From NCBI GenBank assembly GCA_041392065.1, contig JAWKMU010000001.1:186001-250000 (forward strand): a stretch of 64,000 bases of DNA, in the 5' to 3' direction. This DNA is from CAJQLB01 sp041392065. Lineage in GTDB: Bacteria > Bacteroidota > Bacteroidia > Flavobacteriales > Flavobacteriaceae. Of this stretch, positions 25,163-35,156 are shown one piece after another (position 1 is the first letter of the stretch; each line of letters opens with the position of its first letter). The position numbers and the translations under genes were made by a program. Below the pieces are notes generated by a model that saw only the letters and a program-made list of their open reading frames with translations, had not been told where the DNA came from and did not search any database.

Positions 25163-26467
25163 ATGAGTAATATTGTTGCCATAGTAGGACGTCCAAATGT
25201 AGGTAAATCAACTTTCTTTAATCGTTTAATAAAACGTAGAGAGGCTATTGTTGATGCTGTAAGTGGTGTTACCAGAGATAGGCACTATGGTAAAAGCGAC
25301 TGGAATGGTGTAGAGTTTTCTCTAATTGATACTGGAGGCTATGTAAAAGGTAGTGATGATGTTTTTGAAGCCGAAATTGATAAACAAGTGGAGCTAGCAA
25401 TAGATGAAGCAGATGCTATTATTTTTATGGTTGATGTAGAATCTGGAGTTACTGGAATGGACGAAGATGTTGCTAAATTATTGCGAAAGTTTAAAAAACC
25501 AGTGTTTTTGGCAGTCAATAAAGTAGATAACAACAAACGTGCAGAAGATGCTGTGGAGTTTTATTCGCTTGGTTTAGGAGATTATTATACTATTGCAAGT
25601 ATTAATGGAAGCGGAACAGGAGACTTATTAGATGCTTTGGTAAAAGCCTTGCCTGAAAAAGAAAAAGTAGTAGAAGATGAACTTCCGCGTTTTGCCGTTG
25701 TTGGTAGGCCAAATGCTGGTAAATCGTCTTTTATCAATGCATTAATTGGTGAGGACAGATACATCGTTACTGATATTGCTGGAACTACAAGAGATGCGAT
25801 TGATACTAAATACAACCGATTTGGTTTTGAGTTTAACCTTGTTGATACTGCTGGAATTAGACGAAAAGCTAAGGTTAAAGAAGATTTAGAGTTCTATTCT
25901 GTTATGCGAAGTGTACGAGCAATAGAGCATTGTGATGTATGCTTGTTGGTATGCGATGCTAACAGAGGCTTTGATGGACAAGTTCAAAACATATTTTGGT
26001 TGGCAGAACGCAACAGAAAAGGCATTGTTATTTTAGTAAATAAATGGGATTTGGTAGAAAAAGATAACAAAACTGCCAAAGAATTTGAAAAACATATTCG
26101 TAAGCAAATAGAACCATTTACAGACGTACCAATTGTGTTTATGTCTGCTTTAACAAAACAGCGTATTTTTAAGGCCATTGAAACTGCTGTAGAAGTTTAC
26201 CAAAACAGAAGCAAAAAAATAAAAACGAGCGTGCTTAATGAGGTCTTATTACCAATTATAGAAAATTATCCTCCTCCAGCTTACAAAGGCAAGTTTGTTA
26301 AAATAAAATACATAATGCAGCTACCAACGCCTCAACCACAGTTTGCTTTTTTCTGCAATTTGCCTCAATATGTAAAAGAACCTTATAAACGTTTTCTTGA
26401 AAATAAATTACGAGAACATTTTGATTTTACAGGAGTACCTGTAAGTGTTTATATGCGTAAAAAATAA
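25163..26467 (+). CDS. der: Ribosome biogenesis GTPase Der (EngA)
   Basis: 434 residues from ATG 25163 (MSNIVAIVGRPNVGKST). Two tandem G domains: the first has GRPNVGKST, DTGG and NKVD; the second has GRPNAGKSS, DTAG and NKWD. A C-terminal KH-like domain follows (YPPPAYKGKFVKIKYIMQ). Der is an essential 50S assembly factor. Single gene with its own -7 element. Confidence 0.98.
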   Translation: MSNIVAIVGRPNVGKSTFFNRLIKRREAIVDAVSGVTRDRHYGKSDWNGVEFSLIDTGGYVKGSDDVFEAEIDKQVELAIDEADAIIFMVDVESGVTGMDEDVAKLLRKFKKPVFLAVNKVDNNKRAEDAVEFYSLGLGDYYTIASINGSGTGDLLDALVKALPEKEKVVEDELPRFAVVGRPNAGKSSFINALIGEDRYIVTDIAGTTRDAIDTKYNRFGFEFNLVDTAGIRRKAKVKEDLEFYSVMRSVRAIEHCDVCLLVCDANRGFDGQVQNIFWLAERNRKGIVILVNKWDLVEKDNKTAKEFEKHIRKQIEPFTDVPIVFMSALTKQRIFKAIETAVEVYQNRSKKIKTSVLNEVLLPIIENYPPPAYKGKFVKIKYIMQLPTPQPQFAFFCNLPQYVKEPYKRFLENKLREHFDFTGVPVSVYMRKK

Positions 26468-26551
26468 TTTACAATCTTTCTTTTTTTTATTTATTAAAAC
26501 GGTGAAAACTAATAAATAAGTAAATTATATTATATAAAAAGTAAATTAAAC

Positions 26552-26582
26552 TTGACATATAGTAAAATATAATATATATTTG
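26552..26582 (+). promoter_or_regulatory. Complete Bacteroidota promoter: TTG - 20 nt - TATATTTG
   Basis: TTG at 26552-26554 and TATATTTG at 26575-26582 with a 20-nt spacer fit the -33/-7 architecture. It lies 26 nt before the ATG at 26609 in a very AT-rich stretch. Confidence 0.65.
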
Positions 26583-26608
26583 TCTTATAATTTAAACTAT
26601 ACTTTATT

Positions 26609-27082
26609 ATGAAAACAAGTTATTTATTACCACATAAATATAAAACCTTAGGTTGGGCTTTATTTGTTTTAGGACTTATTATAGGAGGTGTTGTTGTTTT
26701 TGGAGGTTATGATTTTGATATCTTAAAAGTGAATGTTATTTCAATTTATGATGAAGGAGGCTTTTTGGGTGGAGATAGAGGTTTTTTTAATATAATCAAA
26801 AATAGCATATTGGATGAGTTAGCTGCTTTGACTATCATCCTTGGTGGTTTGTTAGTCGGTTTTACTAAAGAAAAAGTTGAAGATGAGTTTATCTATAAAC
26901 TACGAAACGATTCTTTAGTTTGGGCTATTATATTTAATTATGTCGTTTTGGCAATAGCAATCATTTTTGTATATGATTATTCATTCTTTCACATATTAGT
27001 GTTTAATATGTTTACACCTTTATTGTTTTTTGTTTTCCGTTTTAACTTTTTGAAATTTAAATCTAGTAGTGATGAAGAATAG
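26609..27082 (+). CDS. Small integral membrane protein paired with an XRE regulator
   Basis: 157 residues with four likely transmembrane helices: LGWALFVLGLIIGGVVVFGG, ELAALTIILGGLLVGF, SLVWAIIFNYVVLAIAIIFV, and HILVFNMFTPLLFFVFRF. No catalytic motif. It overlaps the next gene, a small HTH regulator, by about 11-14 nt. Such membrane protein/short-XRE pairs are common in Firmicutes and Bacteroidota and are thought to be small regulatory units, but the signal is unknown. Confidence 0.7.
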   Translation: MKTSYLLPHKYKTLGWALFVLGLIIGGVVVFGGYDFDILKVNVISIYDEGGFLGGDRGFFNIIKNSILDELAALTIILGGLLVGFTKEKVEDEFIYKLRNDSLVWAIIFNYVVLAIAIIFVYDYSFFHILVFNMFTPLLFFVFRFNFLKFKSSSDEE

Positions 27083-27272
27083 AATAAAAGTAGAACGTGC
27101 TGAGCACGATATGACACAAGCAGACTTAGCCAATGAGATTGGAGTGAGCAGACAATCTATAAACGCTATTGAAAAAGGTAAGTTTGTGCCTTCTGCTGTA
27201 TTAGCATTAAAAATAGCGAGATTGTTTAAAAAACCAGTTGAAGATATATTTTCACTTGAAGACCAAGATTAA
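27069..27272 (+). CDS. Short XRE-type helix-turn-helix regulator
   Basis: 67 residues, essentially one HTH domain: MTQADLANEIGVSRQSINAI is the helix-turn-helix and EKGKFVPSAVLALKIARLF completes it. It resembles the minimal YozG/Cro-type regulators. Starts at 27069 or 27072 (two adjacent ATG), inside the end of the membrane protein gene, so the two are translationally coupled. Probably autoregulates the pair. Confidence 0.85.
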   Translation: MMKNRIKVERAEHDMTQADLANEIGVSRQSINAIEKGKFVPSAVLALKIARLFKKPVEDIFSLEDQD

Positions 27273-27313
27273 ATTTTATAAAAACTTTAAGAAAATTCAT
27301 ACGAAAACTAAGG

Positions 27314-27321
27314 TATATTCG
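27314..27321 (+). promoter_or_regulatory. -7-like element (TATATTCG) before the TonB-type barrel gene
   Basis: One mismatch to TAnnTTTG, 33 nt before the ATG at 27355. Confidence 0.35.
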
Positions 27322-27354
27322 TTTTTGTAAACCACTACTAATCATCAATCAAAC

Positions 27355-30138
27355 ATGAAGCATCTTCTTTGTATCATTCTATTAATGTGCGTGTTAACTA
27401 CAAAAGCGCAGAGTAAGGAGTTTAAAATTATAGGAACAGTACAAACAGATAGCGAAAAAGAACCTCTTGAATCTGCTACAGTTTATCTTGAGCGTATAAA
27501 AGATAGTACTTTAGTTTCTTATACCATTTCAGATAAAGATGGAAAGTTTTCTATAGAAGATAAAACTTCTGATGAGAGCTTAAAACTCTTCATTTCTTTT
27601 GTTGGTTATCAAACTTATTCGCAAACTATTAAAATAGATAAAGATCAGATTGTTCTTGAACCAATTAATTTGTTAGTAGATAGTAATGCTTTAGATGAAG
27701 TTTTAGTAAAATCAAGAGCTCCAATAACTATTAAGACAGACACTTTAGAGTTTAATGTAAAATCTTTTAAAACAAAAAAAGATGCAAATGTTGAAGATTT
27801 ATTAAAACAGCTTCCAGGTGTTGAGGTTGATGACGAAGGAAAAATAAAAGTTAATGGAAAAGACGTTAACAAAATATTGGTTAACGGAAAGCCATTTTTT
27901 GGCGACGACCCAACCATAACAACACGTAATTTAACCAAAGAAATTATAGAAAAAGTTCAGATTACTGACACCAAAACCAAAGCCGAAGCTTTTACTGGAG
28001 AAGTTGGCGATAACGAAAACAAAACCATTAACCTTACCATTAAAGAAGAAAACAACAAAGGTGTTTTTGGTCGTTTAGCAGCAGGAGCAGGAACAGACAA
28101 TCGCTATGAATTTGCTGGCATGATTAATAGGTTTGATAATGACCAGCGTATTAGTCTTTTAGTTGGCGGCAACAATACAAACTCTCCAGGTTTTAGTTTT
28201 GGCGAAATTCAAAAAATGTTTGGTAATGGAAGCTTTATGTCTATGTCTGGTAATGGTTCTTTTTCAATTGATGGTCGTTCTTTTGGAGGAGGACAAGGCA
28301 TCACAGTATCAAAAAATATTGGAGCAAATTATGCAGATCAATTAGGAAAAGGCTTAGAAGTATCAGCTGATTATTTTTATTCTGGTAGTAACTCAGAAAA
28401 TACGACTTCCACACAACGAAAGAACATTTTACCAGATGCTCGCTTTTTCTCAGAATCAAACTCAAATTCTTATAACGAATCTGATAATCATAGCGCAAAT
28501 TTAGAGTTTGAAGTTGAGATCGATTCAACACTTAAAATAGATGTTGAGCCTTCCTTCAGAAAATCAATGAGTAGAAATACTTACTCAAGTTTTGAAGAAA
28601 CCAGAGATGTTTCAGATGCATTAACCAACGATTCTGACGTATCGTCTTATGTTGAGACTATTGGTACTAATTTTAGTAATGAGATTGACGCAACCAAGAA
28701 ATTTGGAAGCAATGGTGCTTTTTTAAGGTTGAGTATAGATAATGAGTTTGATACGACTACAACTGACGATTCTGTGGTTTCTGAAGCTAATGTTTATGGA
28801 GACGTACCAGAATCTATAATAAGAGATCAATTTACAGATGGAGAAAATAAATCGAATACTTTTAACATAAGTACCACGTATCGTTTGCCGTTAAAAGCAA
28901 AAGAATTATTTCTGGATTTTAAGTTTGATTATCGTTCAGACAAGCAAGATAACCGAAGAAGTACTTACGACTTTGATGATGCAACTCAAGATTATACAAG
29001 TTTTAATACAGAACTGAGTACAGATTTTGAAAGCACCAACAAACGTACTACACCAAGTGTTAGATTAGCTTTACGAAAAGAAAAATGGTCATTTAGTATA
29101 GAAAATGGTTATGTATTTAGAACGTTGGAAAATGATGATGCCTTACGACCATTATTAAGTTTAAAACGAAATTTTGAAGCCTTAGAACTTCGAAGCAATT
29201 TTAACTATAGGTTTAGCCCAAAGTCATCAATATATGGTGGTTATAGGTTAAATAATCAAACACCAAGCATTAGGCAATTATCACCTTTTCAGGATGTTTC
29301 AAATCCGTTGAATATTGTTACAGGTAATCCAGACTTAGAGCCTTCTAACAACCATAACTTATATGCAGGATTTAACGCTTTCGATTTTCAAAAAGGAACA
29401 GGTTTTTATGCACATTTGGGAGGGAATTTAACCAATAATGCTGTCGTATCTAAATCAACGATAGACGAAAATTTTGTAAGGAACACAACTTACACCAATG
29501 TTGATGGTAACCATAGTGCTTATGCAAGCGCAACCTTCAGTAAATCGGTAAAAGTAGATTCTCTAAGAACAATTAAATATCGTTTTGGCATGTCTACTAA
29601 CTTCAACAGAAATGTTAATTTTAACAATGATGTAAAGTATGCTTCAAACAATACATCTTTATCTCCAAATGCCGAAATTACATTCACTTGGAAAGATGTA
29701 TTGGAACTTAGGCCAAACTATAGAGTTTCTTTTAACACCACTAAATTTGACATTGATAATTTTGAAGACCAAAAATTTGTAAATCACTCGCTAGGTATCA
29801 ATACAGCAACGTTTTTGCCCAAAAAGTTTGAATGGCGCAATGACATTAGTTTCAATTACAATTCAAACATTGCACCAGGATTTCAAAAAAGTGCTTGGTT
29901 CTGGAATTCAACTTTGGCATATAGCATGCTAAAAGATAATGCAACATTAACCCTTAAGGCTTACGATTTGTTAAATCAGAATACCAATGCAAGGCGTACT
30001 GCAACAGAAAATTTTATACAAGACTCACAAAGTACAGTACTACAACAATATTTTATGATAAGCTTTAGCTGGAAATTTAATAGTTTAGGAAGTAAAGGTG
30101 AAATAGATAAAGGTGGAGGAATATTCTTTATGCACTAA
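27355..30138 (+). CDS. Outer-membrane beta-barrel protein with carboxypeptidase-regulatory-like domain
   Basis: 927 residues with a signal peptide (MKHLLCIILLMCVLTTKAQS). Residues about 22-110 form a CarboxypepD_reg-like beta-sandwich (DKDGKFSIEDKTSDESLKLF). A plug-like region follows (DLLKQLPGVEVDDEGKIKVN, LVNGKPFFGDDP), then a long barrel. The final Phe lies near the end (SFSWKFNSLG) with a short tail. This is the TonB-dependent-receptor-like group without a separate SusD partner, so uptake of a specific compound cannot be claimed. Probably monocistronic. Confidence 0.85.
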   Translation: MKHLLCIILLMCVLTTKAQSKEFKIIGTVQTDSEKEPLESATVYLERIKDSTLVSYTISDKDGKFSIEDKTSDESLKLFISFVGYQTYSQTIKIDKDQIVLEPINLLVDSNALDEVLVKSRAPITIKTDTLEFNVKSFKTKKDANVEDLLKQLPGVEVDDEGKIKVNGKDVNKILVNGKPFFGDDPTITTRNLTKEIIEKVQITDTKTKAEAFTGEVGDNENKTINLTIKEENNKGVFGRLAAGAGTDNRYEFAGMINRFDNDQRISLLVGGNNTNSPGFSFGEIQKMFGNGSFMSMSGNGSFSIDGRSFGGGQGITVSKNIGANYADQLGKGLEVSADYFYSGSNSENTTSTQRKNILPDARFFSESNSNSYNESDNHSANLEFEVEIDSTLKIDVEPSFRKSMSRNTYSSFEETRDVSDALTNDSDVSSYVETIGTNFSNEIDATKKFGSNGAFLRLSIDNEFDTTTTDDSVVSEANVYGDVPESIIRDQFTDGENKSNTFNISTTYRLPLKAKELFLDFKFDYRSDKQDNRRSTYDFDDATQDYTSFNTELSTDFESTNKRTTPSVRLALRKEKWSFSIENGYVFRTLENDDALRPLLSLKRNFEALELRSNFNYRFSPKSSIYGGYRLNNQTPSIRQLSPFQDVSNPLNIVTGNPDLEPSNNHNLYAGFNAFDFQKGTGFYAHLGGNLTNNAVVSKSTIDENFVRNTTYTNVDGNHSAYASATFSKSVKVDSLRTIKYRFGMSTNFNRNVNFNNDVKYASNNTSLSPNAEITFTWKDVLELRPNYRVSFNTTKFDIDNFEDQKFVNHSLGINTATFLPKKFEWRNDISFNYNSNIAPGFQKSAWFWNSTLAYSMLKDNATLTLKAYDLLNQNTNARRTATENFIQDSQSTVLQQYFMISFSWKFNSLGSKGEIDKGGGIFFMH

Positions 30139-30144
30139 ATATAA

Positions 30145-30474
30145 TTAAAGCTGCTCTTTAATTTTAATCAGCTCACTTTTAATGCCTTCCAGCTTGCTAA
30201 TTATCTCAAAGTTATTAAGCGATTCTTTCTTTTCTTCTTTAAGATGAATTTTAGCACCTTCTAAAGTAAAGCCACGTTCTTTTACCAAATGGTAAATAAA
30301 TTTAAGGTTGTAAATGTCCTCAGGAGTAAACTTCCTGTTGCCTTTGGCATTTTTTTTAGGCTTTAATACATCAAACTCTTTTTCCCAAAAACGTATCAAC
30401 GAAGTGTTTACACCAAAGGCTTTGGCTACTTCGCCAATACCATAATAACGTTTTTCAGGAAGGTTTATATGCAT
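30145..30474 (-). CDS. MerR-family transcriptional regulator
   Basis: 109 residues. The N-terminal winged HTH is clear (YGIGEVAKAFGVNTSLIRFW, then EKEFDVLKPKKNAKGNRKFT). The C-terminal helix is short (SKLEGIKSELIKIKEQL) and has no Cys metal site, so it is the short MerR type with an unknown effector. Its start overlaps the stop of the upstream M23 peptidase gene by one base, so the two are cotranscribed. Orthologues in Flavobacteriaceae often sit next to this peptidase. Confidence 0.88.
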   Translation of the reverse strand: MHINLPEKRYYGIGEVAKAFGVNTSLIRFWEKEFDVLKPKKNAKGNRKFTPEDIYNLKFIYHLVKERGFTLEGAKIHLKEEKKESLNNFEIISKLEGIKSELIKIKEQL

Positions 30475-31445
30475 TAATCTAATGATTGGTTTTCTAATGA
30501 TGCTTTTTCTAATAATACAGCAAACTCAGCAGGAGTTAAATTACCATAATAGAAATTTATTGGGTTTATTTTTTCATCATCCTTAAATATTTCATAATGT
30601 AAATGAGGTGCTTCAGAGCGACCTGTACTACCTATAAAACCTATTAAATCTCCTCGTTTTACTTTTTGGTTCAACCTTACGTTGTATTTAAACAAATGCG
30701 CATAAAGGCTTACATATCCAAATCCATGGTCTATTCTTATGTGTTTTCCATAACCAGTTGCGCTAGCATCAGCCCTTACCACAACACCATCACCTGTAGC
30801 ATAAACTGGAGTTCCGCGAGGTGCTGTAAAATCCATTCCGTAATGAAATTTTCTTACTTTAGTAAAAGGGTCTATTCTATAACCAAAACCAGAAGCCATT
30901 CGTGTTAAATCTTCATTCTTTACAGGTTGAATTGCTGGAATAGATGCTAAAAATTTTTCTTTTTCTTCAGCTAATATTTTTATTTCATCCAAAGATTTAG
31001 ATTGTATTACAATTTGTTTTTGAATCATATCTATACGCTTATTGGTTTCAATAATAAGCTTAGAGTTATCGTAGCCTTCAAGGTCTTTATAGCGATTAAT
31101 ACCACCAAAACCAGCCTTGCGTTGTTCTTCAGGAATTGGGTCTGCACCAAAATATAGTCTATAAATAGCATTATCACGCTCAGCAACATTAGCCAAAACT
31201 ATTTCGGCATCATCCATTTTCTTGTCCAATAGTTCATATTGTAATTGCATGTTTTGTAACTCTCTCGCTAAAGCCTTTTCTTTTGGAGATTCAAAATATT
31301 GACTTGCTATAAAAACAAAAATAAATCCAAAAAGAGCTGATGCTAATAGAAAAACAGCAGCATATTTTAGAGTTGTACGCTTTTTGCGCTCGATCTTTCT
31401 ATAGGAAAGCGTTTCAGAATCGTAATAATATTTTACTTTAGACAT
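30474..31445 (-). CDS. M23-family peptidoglycan metalloendopeptidase
   Basis: 323 residues. A basic cytoplasmic start precedes one transmembrane segment (YAAVFLLASALFGFIFVFIA), then a coiled coil (about residues 55-175). The LytM/M23 domain has HYGMDFTAPRGTPVYATGDG, the HxH-type motif in HLHYEIF, and HGFGYVSLYAHL. The zinc ligands appear complete, so it is probably an active cell-wall hydrolase or MepM-like enzyme rather than a degenerate activator. Divergent from alaS. Confidence 0.92.
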   Translation of the reverse strand: MSKVKYYYDSETLSYRKIERKKRTTLKYAAVFLLASALFGFIFVFIASQYFESPKEKALARELQNMQLQYELLDKKMDDAEIVLANVAERDNAIYRLYFGADPIPEEQRKAGFGGINRYKDLEGYDNSKLIIETNKRIDMIQKQIVIQSKSLDEIKILAEEKEKFLASIPAIQPVKNEDLTRMASGFGYRIDPFTKVRKFHYGMDFTAPRGTPVYATGDGVVVRADASATGYGKHIRIDHGFGYVSLYAHLFKYNVRLNQKVKRGDLIGFIGSTGRSEAPHLHYEIFKDDEKINPINFYYGNLTPAEFAVLLEKASLENQSLD

Positions 31446-31459
31446 ATCTTAAAATATTC

Positions 31460-31467
31460 TATTTTTG
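31460..31467 (+). promoter_or_regulatory. -7 element for alaS (TATTTTTG)
   Basis: Exact TAnnTTTG fit, 82 nt before the alaS ATG, giving a leader of roughly 75 nt. Confidence 0.5.
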
Positions 31468-31549
31468 CAGGATAAAATAGAACGAAACACAAATATAAAA
31501 ATTGTTTGCCATTATAAACAATTTATTACAATAAGCTTAACATAGATAG

Positions 31550-34162
31550 ATGAAATCTCAGGACATTCGCGATAGTTTTTTGAATTTTTTTAAAACAAAA
31601 AATCATAGTATTGTGCCTTCTGCACCAATGGTTTTAAAAGACGATCCTACCTTAATGTTTGTTAACTCTGGGATGGCACCTTTTAAAGAATATTTTTTAG
31701 GAAACGCACAGCCAAAAAACAATCGTATTGCAGATACACAGAAATGTTTGCGTGTTTCTGGCAAGCATAATGATTTGGAAGAGGTTGGTTACGATACATA
31801 CCATCACACGCTTTTTGAAATGCTTGGTAATTGGAGTTTTGGCGATTATTTTAAGAAAGAAGCTATAGCTTGGGCTTGGGAATTGCTCACAGAAGTATAT
31901 AAAATAGATAAGAATATACTTTATGTTACTGTTTTTGAAGGAAGCAAGGAAGATAACCTAAAAATAGATCAAGAAGCTTTTGACTTATGGAAACAGTTTG
32001 TACCAGAAGATAGAATCCTGTTAGGAAATAAAAAGGATAATTTCTGGGAAATGGGAGACCAAGGACCTTGTGGACCTTGCAGTGAAATACATGTTGATAT
32101 TCGTTCGGCTGAAGAAAAAGCAAAAATAAACGGAAAGGATTTGGTAAACCAAGATCATCCTCAAGTTGTCGAAATCTGGAACTTGGTATTCATGCAATAC
32201 AACCGAAAAGCAAACGGTTCGTTAGAAATATTGCCAAATAAGCATATAGACACTGGAATGGGATTTGAGCGTTTGTGCATGGTATTACAAGGTGTACAGT
32301 CTAATTACGATACTGACGTGTTTACACCAATAATCCGTGAAATTGAGACCATTACTGATAAAGATTATGGAAAGAACAATGAAATTGATGTAGCGATAAG
32401 AGTCATTTCAGACCACGTTCGTGCTGTATCTTTTTCTATTGCAGATGGTCAATTGCCAAGTAATACAGGAGCAGGTTATGTAATTAGAAGAATTTTGCGT
32501 CGTGCCATTCGTTACGGATTTACTTTTTTAGAAAAAAAAGAACCATTTATTTACAGATTAGTTGACGTTTTGAGTAAAAAAATGGGAACAGCTTTCCCAG
32601 AAATTAAAGCTCAAAAACAGCTTATCGAAAATGTTATTAAAGAAGAAGAAGTGTCATTTTTAAGAACCTTAGATCAAGGTTTAGTAATACTTAATGGTAT
32701 TGTTTCTGATGCTAAAGGTGATACAATTTCTGGTGAAAAAGCTTTTGAATTGTATGACACTTATGGCTTTCCAATAGACCTTACAGCCTTAATTCTATCT
32801 GAAAAAGGACTAAAGTTAGATGAAGAAGGATTTAATACAGAACTACAAAAACAAAAAGATAGATCACGTGCTGCAAGTGAAATGTCTACAGACGATTGGA
32901 CTATTTTAGTTGATGATGCAGTACAGGAATTTATTGGTTACGATGCTTTAGAGGCTAATGTTAAAATAACACGATATCGTAAAGTAACTTCAAAAAAAGA
33001 TGGCGAAATGTACCAACTTGTATTTAATTTAACACCTTTTTACCCTGAAGGTGGAGGACAAGTTGGTGATAAAGGCTATTTGGAGGATGTACATGGCGAT
33101 GTGGTTTATATTTTAGATACTAAGAAAGAAAATAATGTGGTTGTTCATTTTTCTAAAAATTTACCAAAGCATTTTGATGAAACATTTAAAGTGGTTGTAG
33201 ATGCTAAGCAACGTCACAGAACAGAATGTAATCATACAGCAACCCATTTACTTCATCAAGCTTTACGAGAAATTTTAGGAGAACACGTAGAACAAAAAGG
33301 CTCTGCTGTACATTCTAAATACTTGCGTTTTGATTTTTCGCATTTTTCAAAATTAACCGTTGATGAACTTAGAGATGTAGAAAACTTTGTCAATGCAAGA
33401 ATTGATGGGAAGTTGCCACTGCAAGAACAACGTAATATACCAATGGAACAAGCCATTGCAGAAGGTGCAATGGCATTATTTGGTGAAAAATATGGAGATA
33501 CTGTTCGTTCGATTCGTTTTGGAAAATCCATAGAACTTTGTGGAGGAACTCATGTAAAAAACACAGCAGATATTTGGCATTTTAAAATTGTATCAGAAGG
33601 AGCTGTTGCTGCAGGAATAAGACGTATTGAGGCCATTACTAACGATGCTGTAAAAGACTTTTATTTTGAAAATAGTAAAGCTTATTTTGAAATAAAAAAT
33701 TTGCTTAACAATGCTAAAGAGCCTGTAAAAGCATTACAAAATTTACAGGAAGAAAACCTAAGCCTAAAAAAACAGATTGAGGTTTTACTAAAAGATAAAG
33801 CCAAGAGCATAAAAGGAGAATTAAAAAATGAAATATCGCAAATAAATGGTGTTCGGTTTTTAGCAAAACAATTGGACTTAGATGCTTCAGGTATAAAAGA
33901 TTTGTGTTTTGAATTGGGCAGTGAACACAAAAATCTGTTTTTGCTTTTTGCTGCTGAAAATGAAGGGAAGGCCTTACTTTCTTGCTATATCTCAAAAGAA
34001 TTAGTTGCTGAGAGAAATCTTAATGCTGGACAAGTGGTTAGAGAGCTTGGTAAGCACATTCAAGGAGGTGGTGGAGGACAACCTTTCTTTGCAACAGCAG
34101 GTGGTAAAAACCCAAAAGGGATTAATGAGGCTTTAGAAGCTGCTAAAAAATATATTTTGTAA
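31550..34162 (+). CDS. alaS: Alanine-tRNA ligase
   Basis: 870 residues, full length. The class II core starts with DIRDSFLNFFKTKNHSIVPS and includes GDQGPCGPCSEIH. The editing domain has the zinc motif HTATHLLH and later CGGTH. The C-terminal domain ends with GGGGGQPFFATAGGKNPKGI. It charges tRNA-Ala and clears mischarged Ser/Gly. Own promoter; followed by a palindromic repeat and the GSCFA gene on the same strand. Confidence 0.98.
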   Translation: MKSQDIRDSFLNFFKTKNHSIVPSAPMVLKDDPTLMFVNSGMAPFKEYFLGNAQPKNNRIADTQKCLRVSGKHNDLEEVGYDTYHHTLFEMLGNWSFGDYFKKEAIAWAWELLTEVYKIDKNILYVTVFEGSKEDNLKIDQEAFDLWKQFVPEDRILLGNKKDNFWEMGDQGPCGPCSEIHVDIRSAEEKAKINGKDLVNQDHPQVVEIWNLVFMQYNRKANGSLEILPNKHIDTGMGFERLCMVLQGVQSNYDTDVFTPIIREIETITDKDYGKNNEIDVAIRVISDHVRAVSFSIADGQLPSNTGAGYVIRRILRRAIRYGFTFLEKKEPFIYRLVDVLSKKMGTAFPEIKAQKQLIENVIKEEEVSFLRTLDQGLVILNGIVSDAKGDTISGEKAFELYDTYGFPIDLTALILSEKGLKLDEEGFNTELQKQKDRSRAASEMSTDDWTILVDDAVQEFIGYDALEANVKITRYRKVTSKKDGEMYQLVFNLTPFYPEGGGQVGDKGYLEDVHGDVVYILDTKKENNVVVHFSKNLPKHFDETFKVVVDAKQRHRTECNHTATHLLHQALREILGEHVEQKGSAVHSKYLRFDFSHFSKLTVDELRDVENFVNARIDGKLPLQEQRNIPMEQAIAEGAMALFGEKYGDTVRSIRFGKSIELCGGTHVKNTADIWHFKIVSEGAVAAGIRRIEAITNDAVKDFYFENSKAYFEIKNLLNNAKEPVKALQNLQEENLSLKKQIEVLLKDKAKSIKGELKNEISQINGVRFLAKQLDLDASGIKDLCFELGSEHKNLFLLFAAENEGKALLSCYISKELVAERNLNAGQVVRELGKHIQGGGGGQPFFATAGGKNPKGINEALEAAKKYIL

Positions 34163-34196
34163 TTTGTTATTCCGCACTTGATACGGAATTTACTAT
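34161..34196. repeat. Dispersed hairpin repeat, copy A
   Basis: Hairpin ATTCCG...CGGAAT with the 9-nt loop CACTTGATA at 34169-34189. About 36 bp, including flanks, recur at 55823-55858 with only a few differences. It lies between alaS and the GSCFA gene. Confidence 0.85.
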
Positions 34197-35145
34197 GAAA
34201 CTACAAACTCAAATACCATTAGAGAAAAAGTCTAATAATCTAATAGACTATAACTCTAAAATTTTATTATTAGGTTCGTGTTTTGTTGAAAATATTGGCA
34301 ATAAGCTTAATTATTATAAATTCAAAAACCTTCAAAATCCTTTCGGTATTTTATTTCAGCCCTTAGCAATTGAAAAGTTAATCACAAATGCTATAAACGA
34401 AAAGGAATTTACTGAAGACGACATTTTTTTTTACAACGAGCAATGGCATTGTTATGATGCACATTCTAAATTAAGCCAAGTTGCAAAAGAAAACTTGTTA
34501 ATTGATTTAAACAACCAAATTGGCTTAACAACTCAACAGCTTAACAACTCAACTCACATCATCATTACTTTAGGAACAGCTTGGGTTTACAGACATATTG
34601 AAACTGATGCCATAGTAGCTAACTGCCATAAAGTACCTCAGAAAAAGTTTTTAAAAGAACTGCTTTCTGTTGATGAAATTTTGGAATCATTAGGATCTAT
34701 TATCACACTTATTAGAAGCGTTAACAAAAAAGCCTCTATTATTTTTACTGTGTCTCCAGTTAGGCATTTAAAAGATGGTTTTGTTGAAAATACGCAAAGC
34801 AAAGCACATTTAATTTCTGCGATTCATCAAGTTGTTGAGCCAAGACATAATGTTCACTATTTTCCTTCGTACGAAATCATGATGGACGAGTTGCGCGATT
34901 ATCGTTTTTATAACGAAGATATGATACACCCAAACCAAACTGCCATTAATTATATTTGGGAGAAATTTAAAACTGTTTGGATTTCTAAAGACGCAATAGA
35001 AACTATGTGTGTTGTTGAAGAAGTTCAACGAGGCTTGTTGCATAAACCTTTTAATCCAAATTCTGACGCTCATCTTCAATTTCTTCAAAACTTAGAAAAG
35101 AAAAAAGCTCAATTAAGTTTGCAAATTCCTAACATCGTATTTTAA
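34195..35145 (+). CDS. GSCFA-domain protein
   Basis: 316 residues. LLLGSCFVENIGNKL (residues about 23-37) gives the GSC(F) signature; ITLGTAWVY and TVSPVRHLKDGF are the next blocks; NEDMIHPNQTAINYIWEKF is near the C-terminus. The family is related to SGNH/GDSL hydrolases (Ser in GSC, His in IHP) and is common in Bacteroidota; the substrate is unknown. No signal peptide, so cytoplasmic. It follows alaS on the same strand across a hairpin repeat. Confidence 0.88.
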   Translation: MKLQTQIPLEKKSNNLIDYNSKILLLGSCFVENIGNKLNYYKFKNLQNPFGILFQPLAIEKLITNAINEKEFTEDDIFFYNEQWHCYDAHSKLSQVAKENLLIDLNNQIGLTTQQLNNSTHIIITLGTAWVYRHIETDAIVANCHKVPQKKFLKELLSVDEILESLGSIITLIRSVNKKASIIFTVSPVRHLKDGFVENTQSKAHLISAIHQVVEPRHNVHYFPSYEIMMDELRDYRFYNEDMIHPNQTAINYIWEKFKTVWISKDAIETMCVVEEVQRGLLHKPFNPNSDAHLQFLQNLEKKKAQLSLQIPNIVF

Positions 35146-35156
35146 AAATACGCAAT